A DNA stretch of 64,000 nucleotides from the NCBI RefSeq assembly GCF_001927285.1, contig NZ_MSIG01000006.1:1-64000 (forward strand). The letters run 5' to 3'. Position numbers and translations under genes: made by a program. Shown here piece by piece: positions 48,484 to 60,386 of this stretch. This stretch comes from Mongoliimonas terrestris (GTDB lineage: Bacteria; Pseudomonadota; Alphaproteobacteria; Rhizobiales; Pleomorphomonadaceae). How positions within the stretch are numbered: position 1 is the first letter of the stretch; the number at the start of each line of letters is the position of its first letter. The notes beneath the pieces are model-generated. The model did no database searches. It was not told the origin of the DNA and saw only the letters and a program-made list of their open reading frames with translations.

Positions 48484-49671
48484 ATGACCACTTTTCTTGC
48501 CGAATGGGCCAACATCCTGCTGCGTTGGGCTCATCTCGTGGCCGGTATCGGCTGGATCGGGACGTCCTTCTACTTCATCGCCCTCGACCTTCAGCTGAAG
48601 AAACGGGCGATCATGAATCCGGGCGTCTACGGCACGGCCTGGGAGGTTCACGGCGGCGGGTTCTACCATGTGGAAAAGTACATGGTCGCGCCGAAGGAGC
48701 TGCCGGAAGACCTGATCTGGTACAAGTGGGAGGCCTACCTCACCTTCATCACCGGCTTCGCGCTCCTGACGGTGCAATACTATTTCAACGCGCGCGCCTA
48801 CCTGATCGAGCCGGACCTCTGGAACGCCCGCCCGGGCGACGCCATCCTGGTGTCCATCGTGTCGCTGGCCGCCGGCTGGTTCATCTACGACCGCCTTCTC
48901 TGCCGCACGGCCATCGGCCGCAATCCGACGCTGCTCGCGGTGGCGGTGTTCGCGCTGATCATGCTCTTCTCCTATACCTTCACCCACATCTACTCCGGGC
49001 GCGGCGCCTTCATCCATGTGGGCGCCCTCGTCGGCACCATCATGGCGGCGAACGTCTTCGCGGTGATCGTTCCCAACCAGAAGAAGATCGCCGCCAGCCT
49101 GATGCGCGGCGAGGATCCGGACCCGGCGCTCGGCGCCATGGGCAAGCAGCGCAGTGTGCACAACAACTACCTGACGCTGCCCGTGCTCCTGATGATGGTG
49201 TCCAACCACTATCCGATCCTCACCAACCATCCGCAGAGCTGGATCCTGGTGGCGCTGATCCTGGTGATGGGCGCCATGGCGCGCCACTTCCTCAACCGCC
49301 ACGAGGCGGGCGACCCGCTGCAGAAGATCTGGTGGACGCTGCCGCTCGCCGCCGGCGGCCTCGCCGTCGCCCTCGTGATGACGGCCCCCGCCGCCCGCGA
49401 GGCGACGGTGGACGGCGTCCGGGTGACCGACGCCGACGTGCTCGCCATCACCGCCCGCCACTGCGCCACCTGCCACGCGGAGGCGCCGACCCACGAGGGC
49501 TTCGCCGAGGCGCCGAAGGGCGTGATGCTGACCAGCATCGACCAGATCCGCCAGTTCGCCGCGCTGATCGACCAGCAGGCCGTCCAATCCGACGCCATGC
49601 CCCTCGGCAACGAGACGGGCATGACGGCCGAGGAGCGCCGTGCGCTTGGGGCATGGATCGCCGCGCGGTAG
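48484..49671 (+). CDS. puuD: urate hydroxylase PuuD (membrane urate oxidase with cytochrome c domain)
   Basis: Oxidises urate to 5-hydroxyisourate in purine breakdown, passing electrons to the respiratory chain; 395 aa. The N-terminal urate oxidase part has about eight membrane helices, beginning ILLRWAHLVAGIGWIGTSFYF, with the conserved GIGWIG, VHGGGFYHVEKY and WYKWEAY. The C-terminal periplasmic domain carries a c-type heme motif CATCH (near 328) and a Met ligand candidate (DAMPLGNETGM). No other purine-catabolism gene is in the window, so hydroxyisourate hydrolase and OHCU decarboxylase must be elsewhere. Confidence 0.94.
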   Translation: MTTFLAEWANILLRWAHLVAGIGWIGTSFYFIALDLQLKKRAIMNPGVYGTAWEVHGGGFYHVEKYMVAPKELPEDLIWYKWEAYLTFITGFALLTVQYYFNARAYLIEPDLWNARPGDAILVSIVSLAAGWFIYDRLLCRTAIGRNPTLLAVAVFALIMLFSYTFTHIYSGRGAFIHVGALVGTIMAANVFAVIVPNQKKIAASLMRGEDPDPALGAMGKQRSVHNNYLTLPVLLMMVSNHYPILTNHPQSWILVALILVMGAMARHFLNRHEAGDPLQKIWWTLPLAAGGLAVALVMTAPAAREATVDGVRVTDADVLAITARHCATCHAEAPTHEGFAEAPKGVMLTSIDQIRQFAALIDQQAVQSDAMPLGNETGMTAEERRALGAWIAAR

Positions 49672-49697
49672 GCTTGGGGGCGGCACCCACGAGACCC

Positions 49698-49799
49698 GTC
49701 ATCCCGGCGAACGCCGGGATCCAACCGTCCGACCAGTCTCTTCGTCGGGTGAAGACCGGGAGCCGCCGCTGGACCCCGGCTTCCGTCGGGGTGACGACC
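49698..49799 (+). repeat. A-family inverted repeat pair between puuD and gyrA
   Basis: Forward A1 arm 49698-49727 and a degenerate reverse A2 arm 49769-49799 (CCCCGGCTTCCGTCGGGG, one stem mismatch). The remaining 165 bases before gyrA hold its upstream region. Confidence 0.8.
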
Positions 49800-49963
49800 G
49801 CAACGGACGCGGCGGGGAGAGCCGCCCCAACCCTCCCGCGCCGCCGAAAAGCCTCGTTTTCATGGCGAAATGGGCGCTGGACGAAGGACCGGTCCCGGTG
49901 GCTTTCACACCGTGGAATCGGATATGACCGTTCCTACGCGTAACAGAAGAAAAGAGCCTCGAC

Positions 49964-52726
<2,763 letters not shown>

Positions 52727-52848
52727 GCGGGGAAGGGGCCGCGCCACCGTTCGGTGGAGCGGCTGACGGGAATGTGGCGGGTGTGGTCGAAGGGAATGCG
52801 TGGGGGGCGTGGTTGCAAGGTCTGCGTGGGGGCGTGGTCGATAGGTAT

Positions 52849-52993
52849 GCGTGGGTGGTCCGCCTCCGCGGACCATGACGGCGGTGGAGCGGGGCAGGGA
52901 GGACATCACCGGCCTTGCTCAGGGACACGCTCAGGCTCGCCCTCACCCTCACCCTCCCGATCGTCATGGTCCGCGCAGGCGGACCACCCACGC
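52849..52993 (+). repeat. two B-family arms after gyrA
   Basis: Reverse arm 52849-52880 (loop CTCC) and forward arm 52962-52993 (perfect GCAG-loop stem), facing outwards. Before them, 52797-52862 contains a degenerate G-rich tandem of TGCGTGGGGG-like units. No gene. Confidence 0.78.
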
Positions 52994-53041
52994 ATTGCCC
53001 CGGCACCAACACCCGTGCGACCCCACCCCCACACGACCTCC

Positions 53042-53262
53042 GTCATCCCGGCGAACGCCGGGATCCAACCGTCCCGCCCGCCATCCGCGCCAGCCGCAAA
53101 CGTCCCGGCGGACGCCGGGGCCACCCGCACCCTCGGTTGGATCCCGGCGTCCGCCGGGATGACGGCGATTTGTAAACGGCAATCCGTGAACAGCGGTCGG
53201 CGCAAGCCACACACCCCCACACCCCCCCACCGTCATGGTCCGCGCAGGCGGACCACCCACGC
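53042..53262 (+). repeat. A pair plus a B arm upstream of ftsB
   Basis: Forward A1 arm 53042-53071, a partial A copy near 53097-53121 (CCCGGCGGACGCCGGGG), reverse A1 arm 53133-53164 (loop GTCC, matched by the GGAC loop of the partial copy) and a forward B arm 53232-53262. With the preceding arms these fill the 687-base gap between gyrA and ftsB; bases 53263-53413 should hold the ftsB promoter. Confidence 0.82.
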
Positions 53263-53413
53263 ATCCTCCCACCCCTCCCTCGCCTTCCTTCCCTCCCCCC
53301 ACTCCCCATAAGCACTCCGCATCCGTTCACCGCCTCTTTACCATGCGCGGTCACACTGGCCGGAGGTGTCGACGATCACCAGCCGCACCCCGTGCCCTGA
53401 GTTGCCCCGTCCC

Positions 53414-53776
53414 ATGACCACGCGTCAGTACCGTCCGTCCAAGCTCCGCAGGCTCGTGCTGCCGTCGATCACGGCGGTGTTCCTTGCCTATTTCGCCTAC
53501 CACGCCTTCCACGGCGAATACGGCCTCGTCGGCCGGGCGCGGCTGGAGAGCCAGGCGGAGCAGTTGGCGGGCGAACTCGCCCGGCTGAAGGACAAGCGCG
53601 GCGTGCTGGAAACCGAGGTGGGGCTGTTGCGTCCCGGCAGCCTCGACCAGGACATGGTCGACGAGCGCGCCCGCGATTCGCTCGCCATGGTGCACCCGAA
53701 CGACATCGTCATCATGCGCGGCGCGTCGGCCACCGCCGTCTCCGCCGCCAACGCCCCGCTGATGGGCACGCCCTGA
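53414..53776 (+). CDS. ftsB: FtsB-like septum formation initiator
   Basis: Bitopic division protein of 120 aa. A short basic cytoplasmic leader is followed by one helix (VLPSITAVFLAYFAYHAF) and a periplasmic coiled coil (ARLESQAEQLAGELARLKDKRGVLETEV), then the conserved LRPGSLDQDMVDERARDSL of the DivIC/FtsB family. FtsB links FtsL and FtsQ in the divisome. ftsB before pdhA is the alphaproteobacterial arrangement, though the usual upstream eno is absent here and gyrA takes its place. Confidence 0.9.
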   Translation: MTTRQYRPSKLRRLVLPSITAVFLAYFAYHAFHGEYGLVGRARLESQAEQLAGELARLKDKRGVLETEVGLLRPGSLDQDMVDERARDSLAMVHPNDIVIMRGASATAVSAANAPLMGTP

Positions 53777-53908
53777 CGGCGAACGGGCGAGCCGACACCG
53801 CCAACGCCGTTTTCACGTCATTGCGACCGGTCGACCGGTGCCGACGGTGGCGCACGCCGGTCATGCTGCACGTGCGAAAGGTTTTCCATGCCCCTTCGGC
53901 AGTGCAAA

Positions 53909-53956
53909 TGAACTAAAGGCGAGTTCATCACCCATGATGAACCTGAACTTGGTTCA
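53909..53956 (+). promoter_or_regulatory. cluster of GTTCA/TGAAC half-sites upstream of pdhA
   Basis: Five half-sites lie within 48 bases: TGAAC 53909, GTTCA 53923, TGAAC 53938, TGAAC 53944 and GTTCA 53952. GTTCATC (53923-53929) and GATGAAC (53936-53942) form a perfect 7-bp inverted repeat with a 6-base centre; TGAACC/GGTTCA (53944 region to 53955) forms a second dyad. This looks like an operator set for a dimeric repressor or activator of the pdh genes. The rest of the 292-base gap (53777-54068) also has smaller dyads near 53957-53995. Confidence 0.55.
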
Positions 53957-54068
53957 TGCGCATCTCTGAAATGCGCCGTGCGCATGCGAGATGCGACAAA
54001 CCGTCATTGACGGGAACACGGCAATGGGTTTCCGTCCTCCCCGGAGCGAACCCGCAGGGAGGACCCTC

Positions 54069-55118
54069 ATGGCCGTGCGACCCCCGTCCGAGAAGCGCCA
54101 GGGCGCTTCGGCAGCGACCGATAAGGCCCGCACCACCGACGACCCGAAGATCGCCGACTTCACCAAGGACGAGGAGTTGAAGGCCTATTCGGACATGCTG
54201 TTGATCCGCCGCTTCGAGGAGAAGGCGGGCCAGATGTACGGCATGGGTCTGATCGGCGGCTTCTGCCACCTCTACATCGGCCAGGAGGCCGTGGTGGTGG
54301 GCATGCAGATGTGCATCGTGGAAGGCCAGGATCAGGTGATCACCGGCTACCGGGATCACGGCCACATGCTGGCCTGCGGAATGGACGCCAAGGGCGTGAT
54401 GGCCGAGTTGACCGGCCGGCGCGGCGGCTATTCCAAGGGCAAGGGCGGCTCCATGCACATGTTCAGCCGCGAGAAGCAGTTCTTCGGCGGCCATGGCATC
54501 GTCGGCGCTCAGGTGTCGCTCGGCACCGGCCTCGGCTTCGCCAACAAGTATCGCGAGACCGACCACGTGTCGCTGACCTACATGGGCGACGGCGCGGCCA
54601 ACCAGGGCCAGGTCTACGAGAGCTTCAACATGGCGCAGCTCTGGAAGCTGCCTGTGGTCTACATCATCGAGAACAACCGCTACGCCATGGGCACCTCGGT
54701 GTCGCGCGCCTCCGCGCAGACCGACTTCTCCAAGCGCGGCGTCTCGTTCGGCATCCCGGGCGAGCAGGTGGACGGCATGGATGTGCGCGCCGTCAAGGCG
54801 GCCGGCGAGCGGGCGGTGAAGCACTGCCGCGAGGGCCACGGCCCCTTCATCCTGGAAATGCAGACCTACCGCTACCGCGGCCATTCCATGTCCGATCCGG
54901 CCAAGTACCGGACCAAGGACGAGGTCTCGCGCATGCGCACCGAACACGATCCGATCGAGCAGGTCCGGGCCCGCGTGCTGGAGCGCGGCTGGGCGAGCGA
55001 GGACGAGCTGAAGGACATCGACAAGGACGTGCGCGCCGTCGTCGCCGAGGCGGCCGACTTCGCCACCCACGATTCCGAGCCCGACGTCGCCGAGCTCTGG
55101 ACCGACATCCTTCTCTGA
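54069..55118 (+). CDS. pdhA: pyruvate dehydrogenase E1 component, alpha subunit
   Basis: Thiamine-diphosphate E1 alpha subunit of the pyruvate dehydrogenase complex, 349 aa. ATG 54069 follows GGGAGGA and begins [11 protein letters not shown]; a longer reading to 53991 lacks such a site. The TPP/Mg motif is [20 protein letters not shown] ending ENN (about 195-217). The phosphorylation-loop-like [15 protein letters not shown] is conserved. It forms an alpha2beta2 tetramer with PdhB, encoded 26 bases downstream. Confidence 0.97.
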   Translation: MAVRPPSEKRQGASAATDKARTTDDPKIADFTKDEELKAYSDMLLIRRFEEKAGQMYGMGLIGGFCHLYIGQEAVVVGMQMCIVEGQDQVITGYRDHGHMLACGMDAKGVMAELTGRRGGYSKGKGGSMHMFSREKQFFGGHGIVGAQVSLGTGLGFANKYRETDHVSLTYMGDGAANQGQVYESFNMAQLWKLPVVYIIENNRYAMGTSVSRASAQTDFSKRGVSFGIPGEQVDGMDVRAVKAAGERAVKHCREGHGPFILEMQTYRYRGHSMSDPAKYRTKDEVSRMRTEHDPIEQVRARVLERGWASEDELKDIDKDVRAVVAEAADFATHDSEPDVAELWTDILL

Positions 55119-55144
55119 TCGTCCGCCACAAGGGTTTCCGCACA

Positions 55145-56557
55145 ATGCCGATCGACATTCTGATGCCGGCCCTCTCGCCGACGATGGAGGAGGGCAAGCT
55201 CTCCAAGTGGGTGAAGAAGGTGGGCGACGCCGTCAAATCCGGCGACGTCATCGCCGAGATCGAGACCGACAAGGCCACCATGGAGGTGGAGGCCGTCGAC
55301 GAGGGAACGCTCAGCGAAATCCTCGTCGCGGAGGGCACCGAGGGCGTGAAGGTGAACACGCCGATCGCCAAGATCACCGGCGAGGGCGAGGACGCCGTCG
55401 GCGGGCCGAAGCCCGACAGCGCCGCCACCGCCTCCGCGCCGAAGTCCCCGGCCGCCCCCGAACAAGGCGAGAAGCCGGCGACGCCGGAGAATTCCGAGAA
55501 GACCGTCTCCGGCGTGCCCGCCGCCCCGGCGACCCAGCCGCTGGCGGATCCGGACCTTCCGGCCAACGTGGAATACGTCACCATGACGGTCCGCGAGGCG
55601 CTTCGCGACGCCATGGCCGAGGAGATGCGCCGCGACGGCAACGTCTTCGTCATGGGCGAGGAGGTGGCCGAATACCAGGGCGCCTACAAGATCACGCAAG
55701 GCCTCCTGCAGGAGTTCGGCGCCCGCCGGGTGGTCGACACGCCGATCACCGAGCACGGCTTCGCCGGTCTCGGCGTTGGCGCGGCCTTCTCGGGTCTTCG
55801 GCCCATCGTGGAGTTCATGACGTTCAACTTCGCCATGCAGGCGATCGACCACATCATCAACTCCGCCGCCAAGACGCTCTACATGTCCGGCGGCCAGCTC
55901 GGCTGCCCGATCGTGTTCCGCGGCCCGAACGGCGCCGCCGCCCGCGTCGGCGCCCAGCACAGCCAGGATTATGCCGCCTGGTACAGCCAGATCCCGGGCC
56001 TCAAGGTCATCCAACCCTATTCGGCGGCGGACGCCAAGGGCCTCCTCAAGGCCGCCATCCGGGATCCCAACCCGGTGGTCTTCCTGGAGAACGAGATCCT
56101 CTACGGCCAGACCTTCCAGGTGCCGAAGGTCGACGACCTGGTGCTGCCGATCGGCAAGGCGCGCGTCCACCGCAAGGGCAAGGACGTGACCATCGTCTCC
56201 TTCGGCATCGGCATGACCTACGCGGTGAAGGCCGCCGAGGAACTGGCCGGCATGGAGATCGACGCGGAGATCATCGACCTTCGCACCATCCGCCCGATGG
56301 ACATCGCCACCGTGGTGGACTCGGTGAAGAAGACCGGCCGCGTGGTGACGGTGGAGGAGGGCTTCCCGCAGTCCGGCGTCGGCTCGGAGATCGCCTACCA
56401 GATTATGGCCAACGCGTTCGACTACCTGGACGCCCCGGTCGGCCGCGTCACCGGCAAGGACGTGCCGATGCCCTACGCGGCAAACCTGGAAAAACTGGCG
56501 CTGCCGAACGTCGCCGAGGTCATCGCGGCCGTGAAGGCCGTCACCTACACCGCCTGA
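55145..56557 (+). CDS. pdhB: pyruvate dehydrogenase E1 component, beta subunit, with N-terminal lipoyl domain
   Basis: E1 beta subunit of 470 aa. Residues 1-80 are a complete lipoyl domain with the modified Lys in [11 protein letters not shown], then a flexible Ala/Pro/Glu linker (about 85-135) and the E1 beta body ([68 protein letters not shown]). A lipoyl domain on E1 beta is a known alphaproteobacterial trait. It should receive lipoate from LipA encoded 5 kb downstream. Confidence 0.97.
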   Translation: MPIDILMPALSPTMEEGKLSKWVKKVGDAVKSGDVIAEIETDKATMEVEAVDEGTLSEILVAEGTEGVKVNTPIAKITGEGEDAVGGPKPDSAATASAPKSPAAPEQGEKPATPENSEKTVSGVPAAPATQPLADPDLPANVEYVTMTVREALRDAMAEEMRRDGNVFVMGEEVAEYQGAYKITQGLLQEFGARRVVDTPITEHGFAGLGVGAAFSGLRPIVEFMTFNFAMQAIDHIINSAAKTLYMSGGQLGCPIVFRGPNGAAARVGAQHSQDYAAWYSQIPGLKVIQPYSAADAKGLLKAAIRDPNPVVFLENEILYGQTFQVPKVDDLVLPIGKARVHRKGKDVTIVSFGIGMTYAVKAAEELAGMEIDAEIIDLRTIRPMDIATVVDSVKKTGRVVTVEEGFPQSGVGSEIAYQIMANAFDYLDAPVGRVTGKDVPMPYAANLEKLALPNVAEVIAAVKAVTYTA

Positions 56558-56568
56558 GGAGAGACCCG

Positions 56569-57963
56569 ATGCCGATCGAGATTTTGATGCCGGCGCTCTC
56601 TCCCACCATGGAGAAGGGCAACCTCGCCAAGTGGACGGTGAAGGAAGGCGACACGGTGAAGTCCGGCGACGTGATCGCCGAGATCGAGACCGACAAGGCC
56701 ACCATGGAGGTGGAAGCCGTCGACGAGGGGACCGTGGCCAAGATCGTGGTCCCGGAAGGCACCCAGGACGTGGCGGTGAACGCCGTCATCGCGCTTCTGG
56801 CCGCCGAGGGCGAGGACGTGGCCGCCGCGGCGTCCGGCTCTGGCAACGGCGCCGCCAAGCCGGCGGCCGCGGACGCCCCGAAGGCCGAAGCCGCGCCGGT
56901 CGCCAACCCGGCGCCGGCATCGCCTCCGGGCGGCGGCTACGGCGCGGCGGCTCCGGCCCCAGTCGCCCCGACGGCTCCTGCCCCGGCCGCCAAGCCGGCC
57001 GGTGACGCCAAGGAGGGGAGGGTGTTCGCCTCGCCGCTCGCCCGCCGGGTGGCGAAGGAGAAGGGCGTCAGCCTTGCCGACATCGTCGGCTCCGGCCCGC
57101 ACAACCGCATCATCCTCCGCGACGTGGCCAACGCCCAGCCGGGCGCCAAGCCCGCCGCCGCCCCGGCTCCCGCGCCCGCCGCCAAGGCGCCGGACGCCCC
57201 GAAGCCGGCCACCATGCCGGCGGGCCTGTCCGACGACGCGGTCACGCGCCTGTTCGAGCCCGGCTCCTACGAGCTCATCCCCCACGACGGCATGCGCAAG
57301 ACCATCGCGCGCCGCCTGACGGAGTCCAAGCAGACCGTCCCGCACTTCTACCTGACGGTCGACATCGAGCTCGACGCGCTGCTCGCCCTCCGCGCCCAGC
57401 TCAACGACGCGGCCCCGGTGACGGACGGCAAGCCCGCCTACAAGCTCTCGGTCAACGACATGGTCATCAAGGCCATGGCGCTCGCCCTCAAGGCGGTGCC
57501 GGACGCCAACGTCTCCTGGTCCGACGGCGGCATGCTGAAGCACCGCCACGCCGACGTGGGCGTCGCCGTCTCCATCCCGGGCGGCCTGATCACGCCGATC
57601 ATCCGCAAGGCTGAAACGAAGCCGCTCTCCATCATCTCCAACGAGATGAAGGACCTCGCCAAGCGCGCCCGCGACCGCAAGCTGAAGCCGGAGGAATACC
57701 AGGGCGGCACCACGGCCGTCTCCAACCTCGGCATGTTCGGCGTCAAGGACTTCGCCGCCGTCATCAACCCGCCCCACGCCACCATCCTGGCCGTCGGCGC
57801 GGGCGAGCAGCGCGCCGTCGTCAAGAAGGGCGAACTCGCCGTCGCCACGGTCATGAGCGTCACGCTCTCCACCGACCACCGGGCCGTGGACGGGGCCTTG
57901 GGCGCGGAGCTAATCCAGGCGTTCAAGGGGTATGTGGAGAAGCCGTTTTCGATGCTGGTGTGA
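56569..57963 (+). CDS. pdhC: dihydrolipoamide acetyltransferase (E2 of pyruvate dehydrogenase)
   Basis: Core E2 enzyme of 464 aa that transfers the acetyl group to CoA. One lipoyl domain (1-80, [11 protein letters not shown]), an Ala/Pro linker, the peripheral-subunit-binding domain ([19 protein letters not shown], then [11 protein letters not shown]), a second linker and the catalytic domain with HxxxDG at His437/Asp441 (STDHRAVDG). GAGGAGAG precedes the ATG, 11 bases after pdhB. Its lipoyl domain is nearly the same as that of PdhB. Confidence 0.97.
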   Translation: MPIEILMPALSPTMEKGNLAKWTVKEGDTVKSGDVIAEIETDKATMEVEAVDEGTVAKIVVPEGTQDVAVNAVIALLAAEGEDVAAAASGSGNGAAKPAAADAPKAEAAPVANPAPASPPGGGYGAAAPAPVAPTAPAPAAKPAGDAKEGRVFASPLARRVAKEKGVSLADIVGSGPHNRIILRDVANAQPGAKPAAAPAPAPAAKAPDAPKPATMPAGLSDDAVTRLFEPGSYELIPHDGMRKTIARRLTESKQTVPHFYLTVDIELDALLALRAQLNDAAPVTDGKPAYKLSVNDMVIKAMALALKAVPDANVSWSDGGMLKHRHADVGVAVSIPGGLITPIIRKAETKPLSIISNEMKDLAKRARDRKLKPEEYQGGTTAVSNLGMFGVKDFAAVINPPHATILAVGAGEQRAVVKKGELAVATVMSVTLSTDHRAVDGALGAELIQAFKGYVEKPFSMLV

Positions 57964-57997
57964 CGGGGAGGGGGGCGGGCGCCCCCTGTACTCCGAC

Positions 57998-58433
57998 GTC
58001 ATCCCGGCGGAAGCCGGGATCCAGCCGACGCATGAACTAGCTCTCCGGCTGTCAGGACCGCATGACGTGCATGCCCCTGACGACCGGAGCGCCCTTGAAG
58101 GAACCAGCCGTCTACATCCTGGCCAGCGGCCGGCGGGGCACCCTCTACACGGGGGTGACCAGCAACCTGCCGAACCGCGTCTGGGAACACAAACACAAGG
58201 TCCGTCTCGGCTTCACGGCCAAGTACCGGATCGACCGTCTGGTCTGGTTCGAGATGCACGAGACCATGGAAACGGCAATCCGCCGGGAAAAGCAGATCAA
58301 GGACTGGCGGCGGCTCTGGAAGGTCGAGTTGGTCGAGGCTTCGAACCCGGACTGGCGCGACCTCTCGGACACTTTGGCTTGACGGTGAGGGTGGCGCATC
58401 GGTCGGCTGGATCCCGGCGTTCGCCGGGATGAC
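57998..58433 (+). mobile_element. putative 436-bp GIY-YIG cassette bounded by inverted A repeats
   Basis: The left end 57998-58029 and the reverse complement of the right end 58402-58433 agree at 30 of 32 bases; the two differences are in the hairpin loop region (GGAA versus GAAC). Both ends are A1-family repeats with ATCCCGGC/GCCGGGAT stems. Between them lies only the GIY-YIG gene. The cassette sits between pdhC and lpdA, which are usually adjacent. No clear target-site duplication was seen. A further forward A copy follows at 58459-58490. Confidence 0.6.
58062..58382 (+). CDS. GIY-YIG nuclease family protein
   Basis: Small single-domain endonuclease-like protein of 106 aa. The catalytic fold features are in order: VYIL (17-20, the GIY strand), LYTGVT (28-33, YIG), Arg39 in NRVWEHK, and Glu near 70 in METAIRREKQIKDW. 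AGGA lies five bases before ATG 58062; ATG 58071 or TTG 58095 are alternatives. It resembles the UPF0213/UvrC N-terminal group rather than homing enzymes with separate DNA-binding domains. Both sides are flanked by inverted A repeats, suggesting that it nicks or mobilises them; a repair role is the alternative. Function inferred only. Confidence 0.88.
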   Translation: MTCMPLTTGAPLKEPAVYILASGRRGTLYTGVTSNLPNRVWEHKHKVRLGFTAKYRIDRLVWFEMHETMETAIRREKQIKDWRRLWKVELVEASNPDWRDLSDTLA

Positions 58434-58458
58434 GGGCTCCTTCGGTCAGTACCCAACC

Positions 58459-58490
58459 GTCATCCCGGCGAAAGCCGGGATCCAACCGAC
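58459..58490 (+). repeat. extra forward A repeat upstream of lpdA
   Basis: A1 arm with GAAA loop and perfect ATCCCGGC/GCCGGGAT stem, inverted relative to the right end of the GIY-YIG cassette 25 bases before it, so the two also form an A pair. The lpdA start is 87 bases further on. Confidence 0.85.
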
Positions 58491-58577
58491 GGGTCCACTC
58501 CATCGCCAGCGGCCGAACACGCAATACGACGACAAACGCGACGAACGACACGCCCGAGGATAAGGAAGCATCCCCCC

Positions 58578-60014
58578 ATGTCCCAATACGACGTGATCAT
58601 CATCGGCGGCGGCCCCGGCGGCTATGTCACCGCCATCCGGGCGGCGCAGCTCGGGTTCAAGACCGCCGTGGTGGAGAACAAGCATCTCGGGGGCATCTGC
58701 CTCAACTGGGGATGCATCCCGACCAAGGCGCTGCTCCGGTCGGCCGAGATCTACCACTACGCCACCCACGCGGAAGCCTACGGGCTCACCATCGAGAAGG
58801 TCGGCTTCGACCCGGCGGCGATCGTCAAGCGCTCGCGCGGGGTGTCGGCCCAGCTGAACGGCGGCGTCGGCGGGCTCCTGAAGAAGAACAAGGTGGACGT
58901 GATCTGGGGCCGGGCGTCCGTCCCGAAGGTCGGCACGGTCAAGGTCGAGGCCGCCCGCGACACCGAGTACGGCAAGCCGAACCCGGCTCCGCGCGGCGCC
59001 CTCGGGGCGGGCGAGTACCAGGCCAAGCACATCATCGTGGCGACCGGCGCGCGCCCGCGCGTGCTGCCGGGCCTGGAGCCCGACGGCAAGCTGGTGTGGA
59101 CCTATTTCGAGGCCATGGTGCCGGACCGCATGCCGAAGTCGCTGCTGGTGGTCGGCTCCGGCGCCATCGGCATCGAGTTCGCCAGCTTCTACCGCACCAT
59201 GGGCTCGGACGTGACGGTCGTGGAGGTGATGCCGCAGATCCTGCCCGTGGAGGACCACGAGATCGCCGAGCACGCCAGGAAGCGGTTCGAGAAGCAGGGC
59301 TTCAAGTTCCTGATCGAGGCCAAGGTCACGGCCCTTGCCAAGGGCGCCGACGACGTCACCGCCACCGTGGAGCTGAAGGACGGCTCCAAGCAACAGATCA
59401 AGGTGGACCGGGTCATCTCGGCCGTCGGCGTGGTCGGCAACATCGAGAACCTCGGCCTGGAGGCGCTCGGCGTGAAGACGGACCGGGGCTGCGTCGTCAC
59501 CGACGGCCTCGGCCGCACCAACGTGCCCGGCCTCTACGCCATCGGCGACGTGGCCGGCCCGCCGATGCTCGCCCACAAGGCCGAGCACGAGGGCGTGCTG
59601 ACCATCGAGGCGATCGCCGGCAAGCACGTCCATGCCATGGACAAGGCGAAGATCCCCGGTTGCACCTACTGCCATCCGCAGGTGGCATCCGTGGGTCTCA
59701 CCGAGAAGCGCGCCAAGGAGGCCGGCTACGAGGTCAAGGTCGGCCGCTTCCCCTTCATCGGCAACGGCAAGGCGATCGCGCTCGGCGAGCCGGAGGGTCT
59801 GGTGAAGACCATCTTCGACGCCAAGACCGGCCAGCTTCTCGGCGCCCACATGGTCGGCGCGGAGGTGACGGAGCTGATCCAGGGCTTCGTGGTCGCCATG
59901 CAGCTGGAGACCACCGAGGAGGACCTGATGCACACGGTCTTCCCGCACCCGACCCTCTCGGAAATGATGCACGAGAGCGTGCTGTCGGCCTACGGCCGCG
60001 CCATCCACATCTGA
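58578..60014 (+). CDS. lpdA: dihydrolipoyl dehydrogenase (E3)
   Basis: FAD/NAD flavoprotein of 478 aa that reoxidises dihydrolipoamide of the pyruvate dehydrogenase complex. FAD motif IIIGGGPGGYVTAIRAAQ, redox disulfide Cys41/Cys46 in GGICLNWGCIPTK, NAD motif VVGSGAIGIEFASFY and the C-terminal His457-Glu462 pair in PHPTLSEMMHE are all present. AAGGAAG precedes the ATG. A short insertion (GKPNPAPRGALGAGEY, about 136-151) is seen before the ATGARPR motif. It is separated from pdhC by 614 bases because of the GIY-YIG cassette. Confidence 0.96.
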   Translation: MSQYDVIIIGGGPGGYVTAIRAAQLGFKTAVVENKHLGGICLNWGCIPTKALLRSAEIYHYATHAEAYGLTIEKVGFDPAAIVKRSRGVSAQLNGGVGGLLKKNKVDVIWGRASVPKVGTVKVEAARDTEYGKPNPAPRGALGAGEYQAKHIIVATGARPRVLPGLEPDGKLVWTYFEAMVPDRMPKSLLVVGSGAIGIEFASFYRTMGSDVTVVEVMPQILPVEDHEIAEHARKRFEKQGFKFLIEAKVTALAKGADDVTATVELKDGSKQQIKVDRVISAVGVVGNIENLGLEALGVKTDRGCVVTDGLGRTNVPGLYAIGDVAGPPMLAHKAEHEGVLTIEAIAGKHVHAMDKAKIPGCTYCHPQVASVGLTEKRAKEAGYEVKVGRFPFIGNGKAIALGEPEGLVKTIFDAKTGQLLGAHMVGAEVTELIQGFVVAMQLETTEEDLMHTVFPHPTLSEMMHESVLSAYGRAIHI

Positions 60015-60386
60015 GCCGAATCGTCGTCCGGCGCCCTCTCCGGGGCGCCGGACGGTGCAGCGCCGGCCCGCCGGAAGCGGCGGACCGGGCCAAACGGCGG
60101 TGCCGGGCTTCGACTTTCGACGAAAAACCATGTGCAGGTCATGCCGATTCTAATGCACGCCGCATCCTGCCATCGGCGCCGGGGCGATCCTGGGGTGCGG
60201 CGAGGCTCGGTAGACTTAACGAAGTGAAGCGTCCGGTTGCCCTGAAATGCATCATTCAGATGCCTTATGGTGCGGCGCCATAAGCTGTGATGCATGCAGT
60301 GAATACTCATAAAAGGCCAATATACACGCGTCGTTAAGTGCTCTCGCCAATGGTGTAGCAATCCAGCGTCAGCATCGGGGGCCGAC
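60015..60386 (+). other. 372-base gap between lpdA and the chemoreceptor-like gene
   Basis: No gene or A/B repeat was seen. Bases 60240-60360 are much richer in A/T than the rest of the window and contain a nested dyad (60247-60295). AATATACACG near 60316-60325 could supply a -10 element, but no matching -35 is clear. Confidence 0.4.
60247..60295 (+). promoter_or_regulatory. nested inverted repeats, candidate operator
   Basis: Outer arms ATGCATCA (60247-60254) and TGATGCAT (60288-60295) enclose inner arms CTTATGGTGC (60264-60273) and GCGCCATAAG (60275-60284), the latter pairing through ten bases with one G-T wobble. The AT-rich dyad lies about 100 bases upstream of the chemoreceptor-like gene. 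Confidence 0.5.

Noticed and set aside
53909..53956. LexA (SOS) box upstream of pdhA
   Set aside because: The alphaproteobacterial box needs GTTC or GAAC direct repeats seven bases apart; the half-sites here are inverted or spaced differently.
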